DNA from: RFXV01 sp038150465
GTDB taxonomy: Bacteria > Bacteroidota > Bacteroidia > Flavobacteriales > Schleiferiaceae
Direction: 5' to 3'
Assembly (NCBI GenBank): GCA_038150465.1
Contig: JAYOTP010000004.1
Span: 1 to 64,000 of the forward strand
DNA: 64,000 nucleotides
A program made the translations under genes and the position numbers. The first letter of the stretch is position 1; every line of letters begins with the position of its first letter. The notes beneath the pieces are model-generated. The model searched no databases, was not told where the DNA came from, and saw only the letters and a list, made by a program, of their open reading frames with translations. Shown here in pieces: positions 1-8,068 of this stretch.

Positions 1-11
1 CCTTTACAGCA

Positions 12-1403
12 TTGAGTGTGCAGCTGGTCGAACAGCTGAAAGAAAAACTGCCGAATTGCCGATTTTTTGAGCGGTCCGAGGATCTTTTGGCCTACGGCCA
101 TGACGAAACAGAAGACTTGGTCTTCCCACCAGAACTCGTTGTTGTGTGTTCTTCGGTTCCCGAGATATCCACGCTCGTTCGATGGTGTAATGAGCACCGT
201 ATTCCGCTTACTGTGCGGGGCGCAGGTACCGGATTGAGCGGTGCAGCACTGGCCGTGGAAGGTGGCATCTGTTTGAGCATGGAGGGATTTGATCAGATCT
301 TGTCCATCGATGAAGCGAATTTGCAGGCAACGGTCGAACCCGGCGTCATCAATCAGGTATTTCACGATGCGTGCAAGGAAAAGGGGCTATTCTATCCGCC
401 GGATCCATCGAGTTGGGGGAGTTCTTTCATTGGAGGCAATCTGGCGTTGAATGCCGGTGGTCCCAAGGCGGTGAAGTACGGAGTGACCAATGCATATGTG
501 TTGAATCTCGAAGTGGTCCTGCCCGATGGATCGGTCATTTGGACCGGAGCCAATACCCTGAAGAATTCCACGGGCTATAACCTCACTCAGTTGATGGTCG
601 GCAGCGAAGGAACATTGGGGATCATCACAAAGGCTGTATTTCGGCTGCTTCCTTATCCCAAACACAAAATGCTGATGCTGGCCCCGTTCAGTTCTGCGGA
701 ATCGGCCTGCGCGAGTGTGTCCGCCATCTTTCGGGCCGGTCTGACACCAAGTGGTTTGGAATTCATGGAGCGCGATGCCATCGAGTACACTCTGAAATTT
801 GTTCCCGATGCCCCGGTACCATTAGAGGAGGGGATCGAAGCCCATCTTTTGATCGAAGTGGATGGCAATGATCAAACGCAGCTGTTCGCCGATTGCGAGG
901 CGATCCAACAAATAGTGGAATCCTTTGGGGCCCAGGATCTGCTGTTTGCAGATTCGGTCAAAGACCAGGAAGCTTTGTGGCTATTGAGAAGAAGAGTGGG
1001 GGAAGCGGTCAAGGCCCATTCGGTGTATAAAGAGGAAGATACGGTGGTTCCAAGGGCCCAGCTCCCGGATCTTCTGCGCGGTGTCAAGGAGATCGGAAGA
1101 CGCTATGGGTTCAGATCCGTTTGTTACGGACATGCGGGCGATGGCAATCTGCATGTGAATATTTTGAAGGGTGAGCTGAGTGAGGAAGCCTGGAAGGAAG
1201 GATTGAATCAGGGCATAAGAGAACTCTTCGAGCTGTGCACAGAACTCGGAGGAACGATCAGTGGAGAGCACGGCATTGGATGGGTGCAGAAAGACTTTAT
1301 GGACATTGCCTTCCGGCCGGAGGCACTCGATCTGCAACGGGCGATCAAAAGCACATTCGACCCGAACGGCATCCTGAATCCCGGGAAAATGTTTCCCTCT
1401 TAG
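12..1403 (+). CDS. FAD-linked oxidase, GlcD/D-lactate dehydrogenase family
   Basis: This 463-residue flavoprotein belongs to the VAO-type FAD-linked oxidases (GlcD, D-lactate dehydrogenase) and should oxidise a 2-hydroxy acid such as glycolate or D-lactate to the 2-oxo acid. The N-terminal half carries the PCMH FAD-binding signatures RGAGTGLSG (residues 69-77) and GGNLALNAGGPKAVKYG (141-157). The C-terminal half has the family motifs GHAGDGNLHVNI and SGEHGIGWVQK near its end. The length fits the family. The start is uncertain: TTG at 12 is used here, but the frame is open to the window edge, so the true start may lie upstream of the window. No GlcE- or GlcF-like partner follows; the next gene is secDF after a 99-base spacer with its own promoter. 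The substrate cannot be decided from sequence. Confidence 0.85.
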   Translation: MSVQLVEQLKEKLPNCRFFERSEDLLAYGHDETEDLVFPPELVVVCSSVPEISTLVRWCNEHRIPLTVRGAGTGLSGAALAVEGGICLSMEGFDQILSIDEANLQATVEPGVINQVFHDACKEKGLFYPPDPSSWGSSFIGGNLALNAGGPKAVKYGVTNAYVLNLEVVLPDGSVIWTGANTLKNSTGYNLTQLMVGSEGTLGIITKAVFRLLPYPKHKMLMLAPFSSAESACASVSAIFRAGLTPSGLEFMERDAIEYTLKFVPDAPVPLEEGIEAHLLIEVDGNDQTQLFADCEAIQQIVESFGAQDLLFADSVKDQEALWLLRRRVGEAVKAHSVYKEEDTVVPRAQLPDLLRGVKEIGRRYGFRSVCYGHAGDGNLHVNILKGELSEEAWKEGLNQGIRELFELCTELGGTISGEHGIGWVQKDFMDIAFRPEALDLQRAIKSTFDPNGILNPGKMFPS

Positions 1404-1457
1404 GGATAGGTCTTTAGGTCAAGAAAAAAAAGGGCAAAACCGATAAGGTGAAGGCTC

Positions 1458-1465
1458 TATATTTG
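1458..1465 (+). promoter_or_regulatory. -7 box of the secDF promoter
   Basis: TATATTTG matches the Bacteroidota -7 consensus TAnnTTTG exactly and lies 37 bases before the secDF start. No clear TTG -33 element is visible at the usual spacing. Confidence 0.5.
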
Positions 1466-1502
1466 CCCGTTCAGTAAAAACCTAAAGCAAAAGCGGTAAA
1501 CA

Positions 1503-4249
1503 ATGGAGAATAAGGGCGTTATCCGACTATTTGCCATCCTATTCGCGCTGGCCTGTCTCTATCAGCTGTCCTTCACCTGGATCACCCGTGGTGTGGAAAG
1601 CGATGCACGAGAGGTGGCCAATGGCGATCCGATCAAAGAGAAAGCCTATCTCGACAGTATGGCGACAGAAGATGTGTACAATGTCTTCGTCGATGAGTTC
1701 ACCTATTCTGAAGTCAAAGAAAAAGAGATCAATCTCGGCCTGGACTTGCGAGGTGGAATGAATGTGATCCTTGAAGTCTCGGTCAAAGAGATCCTGCGTT
1801 CTCTCTCCAACAGAAGCACGCACCCGGTATTCCTTCAGGCGCTCGAAGCAACTGATGCTGCTCAGGGAAACAGCCAGGAGAGTTATCTCGACAACTTCTT
1901 TGTACAGTTCGAAGCGGCCAATTCTGAAGGGGCGCGGATGAGCGATCCGGCGCTGTTTGGCACCAAACAGATGAACGACATCCTCGGTTTCAATGCAGCA
2001 GACGAGGCGGTCAAGGAAGAGTTGCGCTCTCAAGTGGACGCATCCGTAGAGAATGTATACACGGTCTTGCGTGCACGTATCGACCAATTCGGTGTGGTCC
2101 AGCCCAATATCCAAAGGCTGGAAAATACGGGCCGCATCCTGATCGAACTTCCGGGCGTCAAAGATCCGGACCGGGTGAAAAAATTGCTCCAGAGCACTGC
2201 AGAGCTGGAATTCTGGAATCTCTATCAGGGCTCGGACTTCCTGGAATTTCTCAATGCGGCCAACGCNNNNNNNNNNNNNNNNNNNNNNNNNNNNNNNNNN
2301 NNNNNNNNNNNNNNNNNNNNNNNNNNNNNNNNNNNNNNNNNNNNNNNNNNNNNNNNNNNNNNNNNNTGGCCATCAAGTCCAACAGAGATGGGATCCCCGA
2401 TCTCGGAGGTGATGTGATCGTCGATGCTGCCCAGGATTTCGACGAGGGCAATACGCCGATCGTTCGCATGCAGATGAATGCGATCGGTGCGCGTAAATGG
2501 CAGGAGATCACCCGCGAGGCTTCCCAGATGGAACCCAAACGCTCAGTGGCCGTTGTGCTCGACGGTCTGGTGTATTCCTATCCTCGGGTACAGAGCGAGA
2601 TAGCGGGTGGCAATACACAGATCTTCGGGAACTTCACTATCGAAGAGGCTCAGGATCTGGCCAATATCCTCAAGGCTGGTAAACTGCCGGCTCCTGCGCG
2701 GATCATCCAGGCGGACATCGTCGGTCCATCGCTCGGTAAAGAGGCCATTCAAGCTGGCCTGTGGTCCTTTGTAGTGGCCATGTCGCTGGTACTTCTCTAC
2801 ATGATCTTCTATTACAATCAGGCGGGCATGGTATCCGATATCGCTCTCCTGGTGAATATGTTTTTCATATTTGGTGTCCTTGCTTCCCTTGGAGCGGTAC
2901 TTACGCTGCCTGGTATCGCGGGTATCGTTCTGACCATCGGTATGTCGGTGGATGCCAATGTGCTCATTTACGAGCGCATTCGGGAAGAGCTGCATCAGGG
3001 AAAGGGACTGCGTCTTGCGATCTCCGATGGGTATCAGAACGCACTGAGTTCCATCATTGATGCAAATGTCACCACCCTGCTAACTGGTATCATCCTCTAT
3101 TCTTTTGGTACAGGTCCGATCAGAGGTTTCGCTACCACGCTGATCATCGGTATTCTCACCTCACTCTTTACAGCCATCTTTATCACCCGTATCATCCTCG
3201 AGTGGCGGCTTGAGCGCAAGAAGAATGTGCGTTTCGCCAGCAAGATGACGGAGGGTTGGTTCCGCAACGTACAGATCGATTTTCTTGGAAAGAGAAAGCG
3301 GGCTTACATCTTCTCACTGAGCATCATTGTGCTGGGCATGGCTTCTTTGGCCGTTCGCGGATTGAACTACGGTGTGGATTTCGTCGGGGGCCGAACCTAT
3401 CAGGTGCGTTTCGATCAAGCAGTCAGTACAGCCGATCTGAGCGCTGCACTGGCGGAAGAATTCGTCACCGAAGAGGGCGAGCAGATCAGTCCGGAGGTCA
3501 AGACCATCGGCAGCAGCAATCAGGTGGTCATCACCACCAAATACCGCATCGATGATACGGGGGTCGAAGTGGAAGAAGACATCAAGTCCAAACTCTACGC
3601 AGGATGTTCCTCCTTCTTTGCCGAAGAAAAGACGGCCGAGTCCTTCTACGACGCGGAATCTGAATTGGGATTGATGTCCGAGCGACAGGTCGGACCGACC
3701 ATTGCCGATGACATCAAGAAGTCTGCGGTCTGGGCGATCATCTTTTCCCTGATCATCATTTTCCTCTATATCCTCATCCGATTCAGTAAGTGGCAGTATT
3801 CTTTGGGTGCGGTTGCAGCGACCACACACGACGTTCTGATCGTGCTGAGCATCTTCTCCATCGCTTACGGCATTCTGCCTTTCAGCATGGAGATCGATCA
3901 GGCCTTCATCGCAGCCATCCTTACGGTGATCGGTTATTCTCTGAACGATACGGTAGTGGTCTTCGACCGGATCCGTGAATACGTTCAGACCCACAACAAG
4001 AGAAAAGACCTTGTTCCCATGGTCAATGAGGCCCTGAACCAAACGCTGAGCCGAACGCTCAATACCTCGATGACCACTTTGGTCGTCATGCTGGTGATAT
4101 TCATTTGGGGAGGGGAGACCATCCGAGGATTCATGTTCGCCATGTTGGTGGGCATCATTGTGGGTACTTATTCCTCTTTGTTCGTAGCTTCTCCTGTCAT
4201 GGTGGATACCATGGCCAAGGAAGACGGTACCGGTAACAAAAAGAAATGA
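1503..4249 (+). CDS. secDF: Protein translocase subunit SecDF (fused), interrupted by an assembly gap
   Basis: SecD and SecF are fused, as is usual in Bacteroidota; the protein uses the proton gradient to help pull proteins through SecYEG at the inner membrane. The first membrane segment begins at about residue 7. The SecD periplasmic part contains LGLDLRGGMNVILEV and RIDQFGVVQPNIQR. After the gap come the SecD membrane domain (TIGMSVDANVLIYERIREE, ALSSIIDANVTTLLTG) and the SecF part (NYGVDFVGGRTYQVRF, GYSLNDTVVVFDRIREY). A run of exactly 100 N (2267-2366) splits the gene, and the reading frame differs on its two sides: bases before the gap read in the frame of 1503, while those after read in the frame of 2369. 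The run is therefore a placeholder, not the true length, and the gene is probably intact in the organism. Bacteroidota homologues are near 1000 residues; about 880 are visible here. A strong terminator follows. Confidence 0.95.
2267..2366. other. Assembly gap of 100 N inside secDF
   Basis: One hundred consecutive N is the conventional filler for a scaffold join of unknown length. The frame change across it shows that the real missing length is not 100 bases. It covers part of the SecD periplasmic domain. Confidence 0.98.
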
Positions 4250-4277
4250 TCCAATGAGCGACCACGCTCAAAAGAAG

Positions 4278-4300
4278 AGCCGCCTTGGGCGGCTTTTTTT
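4278..4300 (+). terminator. Rho-independent terminator after secDF
   Basis: The 7-bp stem AGCCGCC/GGCGGCT with loop TTG (4278-4294) runs straight into a run of eight T. It lies 28 bases after the secDF stop and before the separate queE promoter. Confidence 0.9.
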
Positions 4301-4319
4301 TATGGACGATCACGCAAGC

Positions 4320-4327
4320 TATTTTTG
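4320..4327 (+). promoter_or_regulatory. -7 box of the queE promoter, almost touching the start codon
   Basis: TATTTTTG fits TAnnTTTG, and only 4 bases separate it from the ATG at 4332. Transcription would start within a base or two of the ATG, so the mRNA is probably leaderless or nearly so. This leaves no room for a preQ1 riboswitch. Confidence 0.6.
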
Positions 4328-4331
4328 ACCC

Positions 4332-4976
4332 ATGAGCAAATTGATCGACAGTCTTGAGGAAGAGCTCAAAGTGGAAAAAGGAGAGTGGCTTCCCTTGATG
4401 GAATCCTTTTACACAGTGCAGGGTGAGGGCGCCCATACGGGGAAAGCGGCGCATTTTGTGCGCATCGGAGGCTGCGATGTGGGCTGTCACTGGTGCGATG
4501 TAAAAGAGAGCTGGAACGCCAAGCTGCACCCAGTGACGGAGGTGAACGACATTGTGGGCTCCATCGATCCCAGATCCAATACCGTTGTGGTCACAGGAGG
4601 TGAGCCCCTTAGCTGGAACATGGATCCTTTGACCCAAGCCATTCGTTCCCTGGGTTTGCAGACGCACATTGAGACAAGCGGTGCCTTCGAACTTTCAGGG
4701 ACCTGGGATTGGATCTGCCTGTCTCCAAAAAAGACAGCCCCTCCCGTAGCATCCATCCTTTCTCGGGCGGATGAACTCAAAGTGGTGGTGTACAATCGGA
4801 ACGATCTGGAGTGGGCGGAATCCCATGCGGAACAAATGGGCACGGATTGTGCTCTGTTCCTTCAACCTGAATGGAGCAAGAAAGAAGAGATGATGCCCTT
4901 GATCTGCGATCATGTGCTTGAGCATCCCCGCTGGAAGATCTCTCTTCAGACCCACAAATACCTTGGAATGCCTTGA
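4332..4976 (+). CDS. queE: 7-carboxy-7-deazaguanine synthase
   Basis: QueE is a radical SAM enzyme that converts 6-carboxytetrahydropterin to 7-carboxy-7-deazaguanine in the queuosine (preQ0) pathway in the cytoplasm. The 214-residue protein has the expected 4Fe-4S cysteine motif CX3CX2C at C48, C52 and C55 (sequence CDVGCHWC), the substrate-contact stretch SFYTVQGEG at 25-33, and the radical SAM motif GGEP at 89-92. Its length is typical. It follows the secDF terminator and has its own promoter. Its stop overlaps the start of the next gene (TTGA at 4973-4976), so the outer-membrane-associated OmpA protein downstream appears translationally coupled to it. No other queuosine gene lies in the window, although folE (19125-19808) supplies the first step of the same pathway. 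Confidence 0.95.
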   Translation: MSKLIDSLEEELKVEKGEWLPLMESFYTVQGEGAHTGKAAHFVRIGGCDVGCHWCDVKESWNAKLHPVTEVNDIVGSIDPRSNTVVVTGGEPLSWNMDPLTQAIRSLGLQTHIETSGAFELSGTWDWICLSPKKTAPPVASILSRADELKVVVYNRNDLEWAESHAEQMGTDCALFLQPEWSKKEEMMPLICDHVLEHPRWKISLQTHKYLGMP

Positions 4977-6856
4977 AGAATGCCCTTCTTTTTTTCTGTC
5001 TGTGTCTTATGTCGGCGGGATCGTTCGGCCAAAGTAAAAGGGCTTTCAAATACTATCAGGAGGCCCGTGCGCATTACAGGGCAGATCAATGGGCAGAAGC
5101 CCTGGAACATCTCGATAAGGCCATAGATAAGGATCCGGAATTTGCCGATCCAGCCCTGATGGCCGGTCAGATATGTATGGAACTCGAGGACCACGAGCGG
5201 GCCGAAGATTATTTTGATCAGGCCTGGATCGCCAGCAAGAATGCCTACATCGCCTTTCAGATCGGAATGGCGAGCTACAGCATCGGGCATTACGAAAGAG
5301 CACGCTCCTTTTTCTTGGAATACCTCGATCGGGAGCACAGAAAGAAGAGTTTTAGAGAGGTGGCGCAGCACAGGATCAGCAGCTGTGATTTTGCCTTGGA
5401 TGCCCTGAAGAATCCGCAGGCCTTCGAGCCGGTCAATCTTGGGCCAGAGATCAATACGGCGGCCATGGAATATTTCCCGGCGCTTTCAGCAGACGGTCAG
5501 CAGCTGGTCTGGACCTATCGGAATCCCGAAGGACACCGTCGGGACGAGGACTTTTATTTTTCGCGTCGGGTGGACGGGATGTGGCAGCCTGGTGCAGCTG
5601 TGCAGGGTCGCTTAAATACGCCATTCAATGAAGGGGCCCAATGCATTTCCGCAGCGGGTGATCTGATGATCTTTGTGGGCTGCAATCGGCCGGAAGGAAA
5701 GGGGAGTTGCGACCTCTATTGGGCCAAACGAAGAAAGGATGGTCGTTGGTCGGAGGCATTCAACCTGGGCGACAGCATCAATACGGGCAATTGGGAAACC
5801 CAGCCGTCTTTGTCTTCTGACGGGCAGACCTTGTACTTCGTTCGTTCCAAAAAACACGATGAAGAGCAAAGCGATATTTACTTCAGCCAAAGAAGGTCAG
5901 ACGGCCGATGGAGTCGGGCCCAGAAAATGCCTGCGCCCATCAACAGTTCGGGCAAGGAAGCATCTCCTTTCATCCATGTGGACGGCCTGACCTTTTATTT
6001 CTGTTCCAGCGGACATGTCGGGATGGGTGGATTGGACCTGTTCGTGAGCAGAAAGGGAGCAGACGGGCGCTGGAGCGAGCCCGAAAACCTGGGGTACCCG
6101 ATCAACAGCTTTGGTGAGGAGATGGGTTTTGTGATCGCTTCGGATGGAAAGACCGCTTATTTTTCAAGCGATATGCCTGGCGGTTTTGGCCTTTTGGATA
6201 TTTATCAGGTGGAACTGCCTGAGGCCTTTAGGGCCATTCCATCTGCCTGGGTCAAGGGCATCGTTCGCGATCAGCAAAGCGGTCGGGTTCTCGCACAAGC
6301 CGATCTGGTCTTCACAGATGTGCATTCAGGTGAGGTCATTCATCGATGCATATCGGGACCGGATGGATCTTTCTTTGCAGTATTGCCTGCACACAGCGAT
6401 TACGGGCTGAATACCGATAAGGCCGGTTACCTTTTTCACTCTGCACATTTTGCTCTGAGCGACCAGAGTAGAGCGCGCGCCTTTGAATTGGATGTGCCAC
6501 TCAAACCGCTTCAAACCGGCAGCCGCATTACTCTCGAAAACGTATTCTTTGATACGGATTCCTATGCCCTGATGCCGGAATCTTATTCTGAGCTTGATCG
6601 CTTGGTGGCCCTCATGGAGCAAAATCCGAAACTTCGGATCTCCTTGGAGGGACACACGGATTCAGAAGGAAGCGATCGAGGCAATCAGTTGCTCTCCGAG
6701 CGTCGGGCAGCCTCTGTGCAAGCCTATTTGGTCGATGCAGGCATCAGCAGTGATCGGTTGGAGGCCAGGGGATATGGCCAGAGTCGCCCGCTTGCTGATA
6801 ATTCAAGTGAGGAGGGAAGGCAGCAGAACCGTCGCACCGAACTGCGCATCCTCTGA
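4973..6856 (+). CDS. OmpA-family protein with TPR, beta-propeller and CRD domains (PorE-like architecture)
   Basis: This 627-residue protein is exported and should anchor to peptidoglycan in the periplasm. A signal peptide with a likely SPase I site after SFGQ (about residue 20) is followed by TPR-like helices (about 25-135), a PD40/WD40-type beta-propeller with repeated DGQTLYF/DGRWSEP blades (about 150-420), a carboxypeptidase-regulatory-like domain (about 425-510) and a C-terminal OmpA peptidoglycan-binding domain (about 520-627) with the motif LEGHTDSEGSDRGNQLLSER. The same domain order is known from PorE of the T9SS in Porphyromonas gingivalis, but such proteins are common in Bacteroidota and PorE is a lipoprotein, whereas no lipobox is visible here. 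The start is TTG in a 4-base overlap with queE. It meets the next gene tail to tail with no spacer. Confidence 0.85.
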   Translation: MKNALLFFCLCLMSAGSFGQSKRAFKYYQEARAHYRADQWAEALEHLDKAIDKDPEFADPALMAGQICMELEDHERAEDYFDQAWIASKNAYIAFQIGMASYSIGHYERARSFFLEYLDREHRKKSFREVAQHRISSCDFALDALKNPQAFEPVNLGPEINTAAMEYFPALSADGQQLVWTYRNPEGHRRDEDFYFSRRVDGMWQPGAAVQGRLNTPFNEGAQCISAAGDLMIFVGCNRPEGKGSCDLYWAKRRKDGRWSEAFNLGDSINTGNWETQPSLSSDGQTLYFVRSKKHDEEQSDIYFSQRRSDGRWSRAQKMPAPINSSGKEASPFIHVDGLTFYFCSSGHVGMGGLDLFVSRKGADGRWSEPENLGYPINSFGEEMGFVIASDGKTAYFSSDMPGGFGLLDIYQVELPEAFRAIPSAWVKGIVRDQQSGRVLAQADLVFTDVHSGEVIHRCISGPDGSFFAVLPAHSDYGLNTDKAGYLFHSAHFALSDQSRARAFELDVPLKPLQTGSRITLENVFFDTDSYALMPESYSELDRLVALMEQNPKLRISLEGHTDSEGSDRGNQLLSERRAASVQAYLVDAGISSDRLEARGYGQSRPLADNSSEEGRQQNRRTELRIL

Positions 6857-8068
6857 TCAGAGTCTGTACCTGATGCTGAGCTGACCGCCCAAACCAAAAG
6901 AGGATGACGGAGCGATCATCCATTGGGCATTATTGAGTTCAAGAGCACATTTCCAGGAGGAGTACGTCCATTGGGCAGTCAGTCCAAATCCGAGCCGGGC
7001 CAGACCACCATGGCTCAACTCAGGCCGCAACATCCACTGCGGAGACATTTTCATCTTGAGCCTGATGCGATTCCTGAAGCGGTAACCAGGCAGAGAGAGA
7101 TGGTCTCCTATCCATTGAACTTCTTTAAAATAGGCGTGCGAGAGACTGTAGGCCATTTCTGCTGTCCAGCGCGCGGGCAAGATGGTCCACTGCGTTCCGC
7201 TCTTGGGATCGTAGAAGGTGGCCTCGAGGCGGTCAACCGAGGAAGAAAACAGATCCGTTGTTTCGTCGAAGAGGTTGGGGATGTCTTCTCCTTCGAATCG
7301 AAAGCTGCTGTCTGCCTGCACCTCCCAGCTGGATCGTCCAAATCCGATCAGACCAAGATCCCGCACCCCCAGGCGAAAGCGCCATGGCCCGTCAGGGTCG
7401 TAGCTGCCTTCCAAATGGATGGATGCGCCCATTCCCTTGAACAACAACAGGCTATCTGCACTTCTGAATCGATACTGGGCCTGAACGTCAATGAATTGTC
7501 CCGATTCTTCTGTGTAGATCGATCCCCGACCGACCTCCAGCTGCTGCATGGCATGCCCGAACAGAAGGTTGGTGCTTACCGTCCAGGAAAGGTCATCGGT
7601 CTCCTGCCAGAAGGAATAGCCCACTTCGGACCACTGCAGAGACTTTAGATCCAGAGGCATGAGATCGACCTGTTGTCCTGCGAAGCGGGCATTTCCAAAA
7701 AAGACCAGTTCATAGAGGCGGTCAGAGGCGTTCATTCCCCAGCGACTGCGATGTGCCAGGTGCAGACCAAATCCCTTCTTCCATTTTCCGTGAATGCTGT
7801 CGAGTTCCTGACGAAAACCGAATTCTACATCCTGAATGTTGCCCAGCACATTCTCCGCCTGAAGGCTGGAGATCAGATCCTCTTTCAACCGGTCATCCAG
7901 TTGTTGAGCGGATAGGTAGGAGAACAGGCTCTTTGTGCGTATTCCATTGGATCCGAATTCCCACTGGCTTGAATGGTAGACTTCGGTGCGCATGCGCAGA
8001 CTGTCCAGAGATTGTGCAGAACAAGTCAGCGACACAAAGAGGAGGACAAGGATCGAATGGATCTTCAA
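6857..8068 (-). CDS. DUF5723-like outer-membrane beta-barrel protein (copy A)
   Basis: This 403-residue protein has an N-terminal signal peptide ending near TCSAQ and alternating aromatic/polar beta strands ending in a C-terminal RYRL, as expected of an outer-membrane barrel. It resembles the protein at 11799-13196: both have a short 'VRDLG/VLNMG' strand followed by a W/Y..D.FRFEG segment, then an 'AEMAYSLSHAYF / REIYASLTHSF' strand. I assign it to the DUF5723 group on that basis; its own match to the family is less obvious than that of copy B. It starts with TTG inside a TTGA overlap with the upstream lipoprotein gene, so the two are translated together. Function is unknown; a role as the membrane partner of the lipoprotein is inferred from the coupling and from its repetition in copy B. 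Confidence 0.7.
   Translation of the reverse strand: MKIHSILVLLFVSLTCSAQSLDSLRMRTEVYHSSQWEFGSNGIRTKSLFSYLSAQQLDDRLKEDLISSLQAENVLGNIQDVEFGFRQELDSIHGKWKKGFGLHLAHRSRWGMNASDRLYELVFFGNARFAGQQVDLMPLDLKSLQWSEVGYSFWQETDDLSWTVSTNLLFGHAMQQLEVGRGSIYTEESGQFIDVQAQYRFRSADSLLLFKGMGASIHLEGSYDPDGPWRFRLGVRDLGLIGFGRSSWEVQADSSFRFEGEDIPNLFDETTDLFSSSVDRLEATFYDPKSGTQWTILPARWTAEMAYSLSHAYFKEVQWIGDHLSLPGYRFRNRIRLKMKMSPQWMLRPELSHGGLARLGFGLTAQWTYSSWKCALELNNAQWMIAPSSSFGLGGQLSIRYRL

Noticed and set aside
4302..4331. Possible preQ1 riboswitch before queE
   Set aside because: Only 30 bases lie between the terminator and the ATG, and the promoter box is 4 bases from the start codon, so there is no transcribed leader to hold one.
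6851..6862. Perfect palindrome CTCTGATCAGAG across the joined stop codons of two convergent genes
   Set aside because: It is formed by two TGA stops and the adjoining codons (TGATCA). It lacks a loop and T-run and lies wholly in coding ends, so chance is the better explanation.
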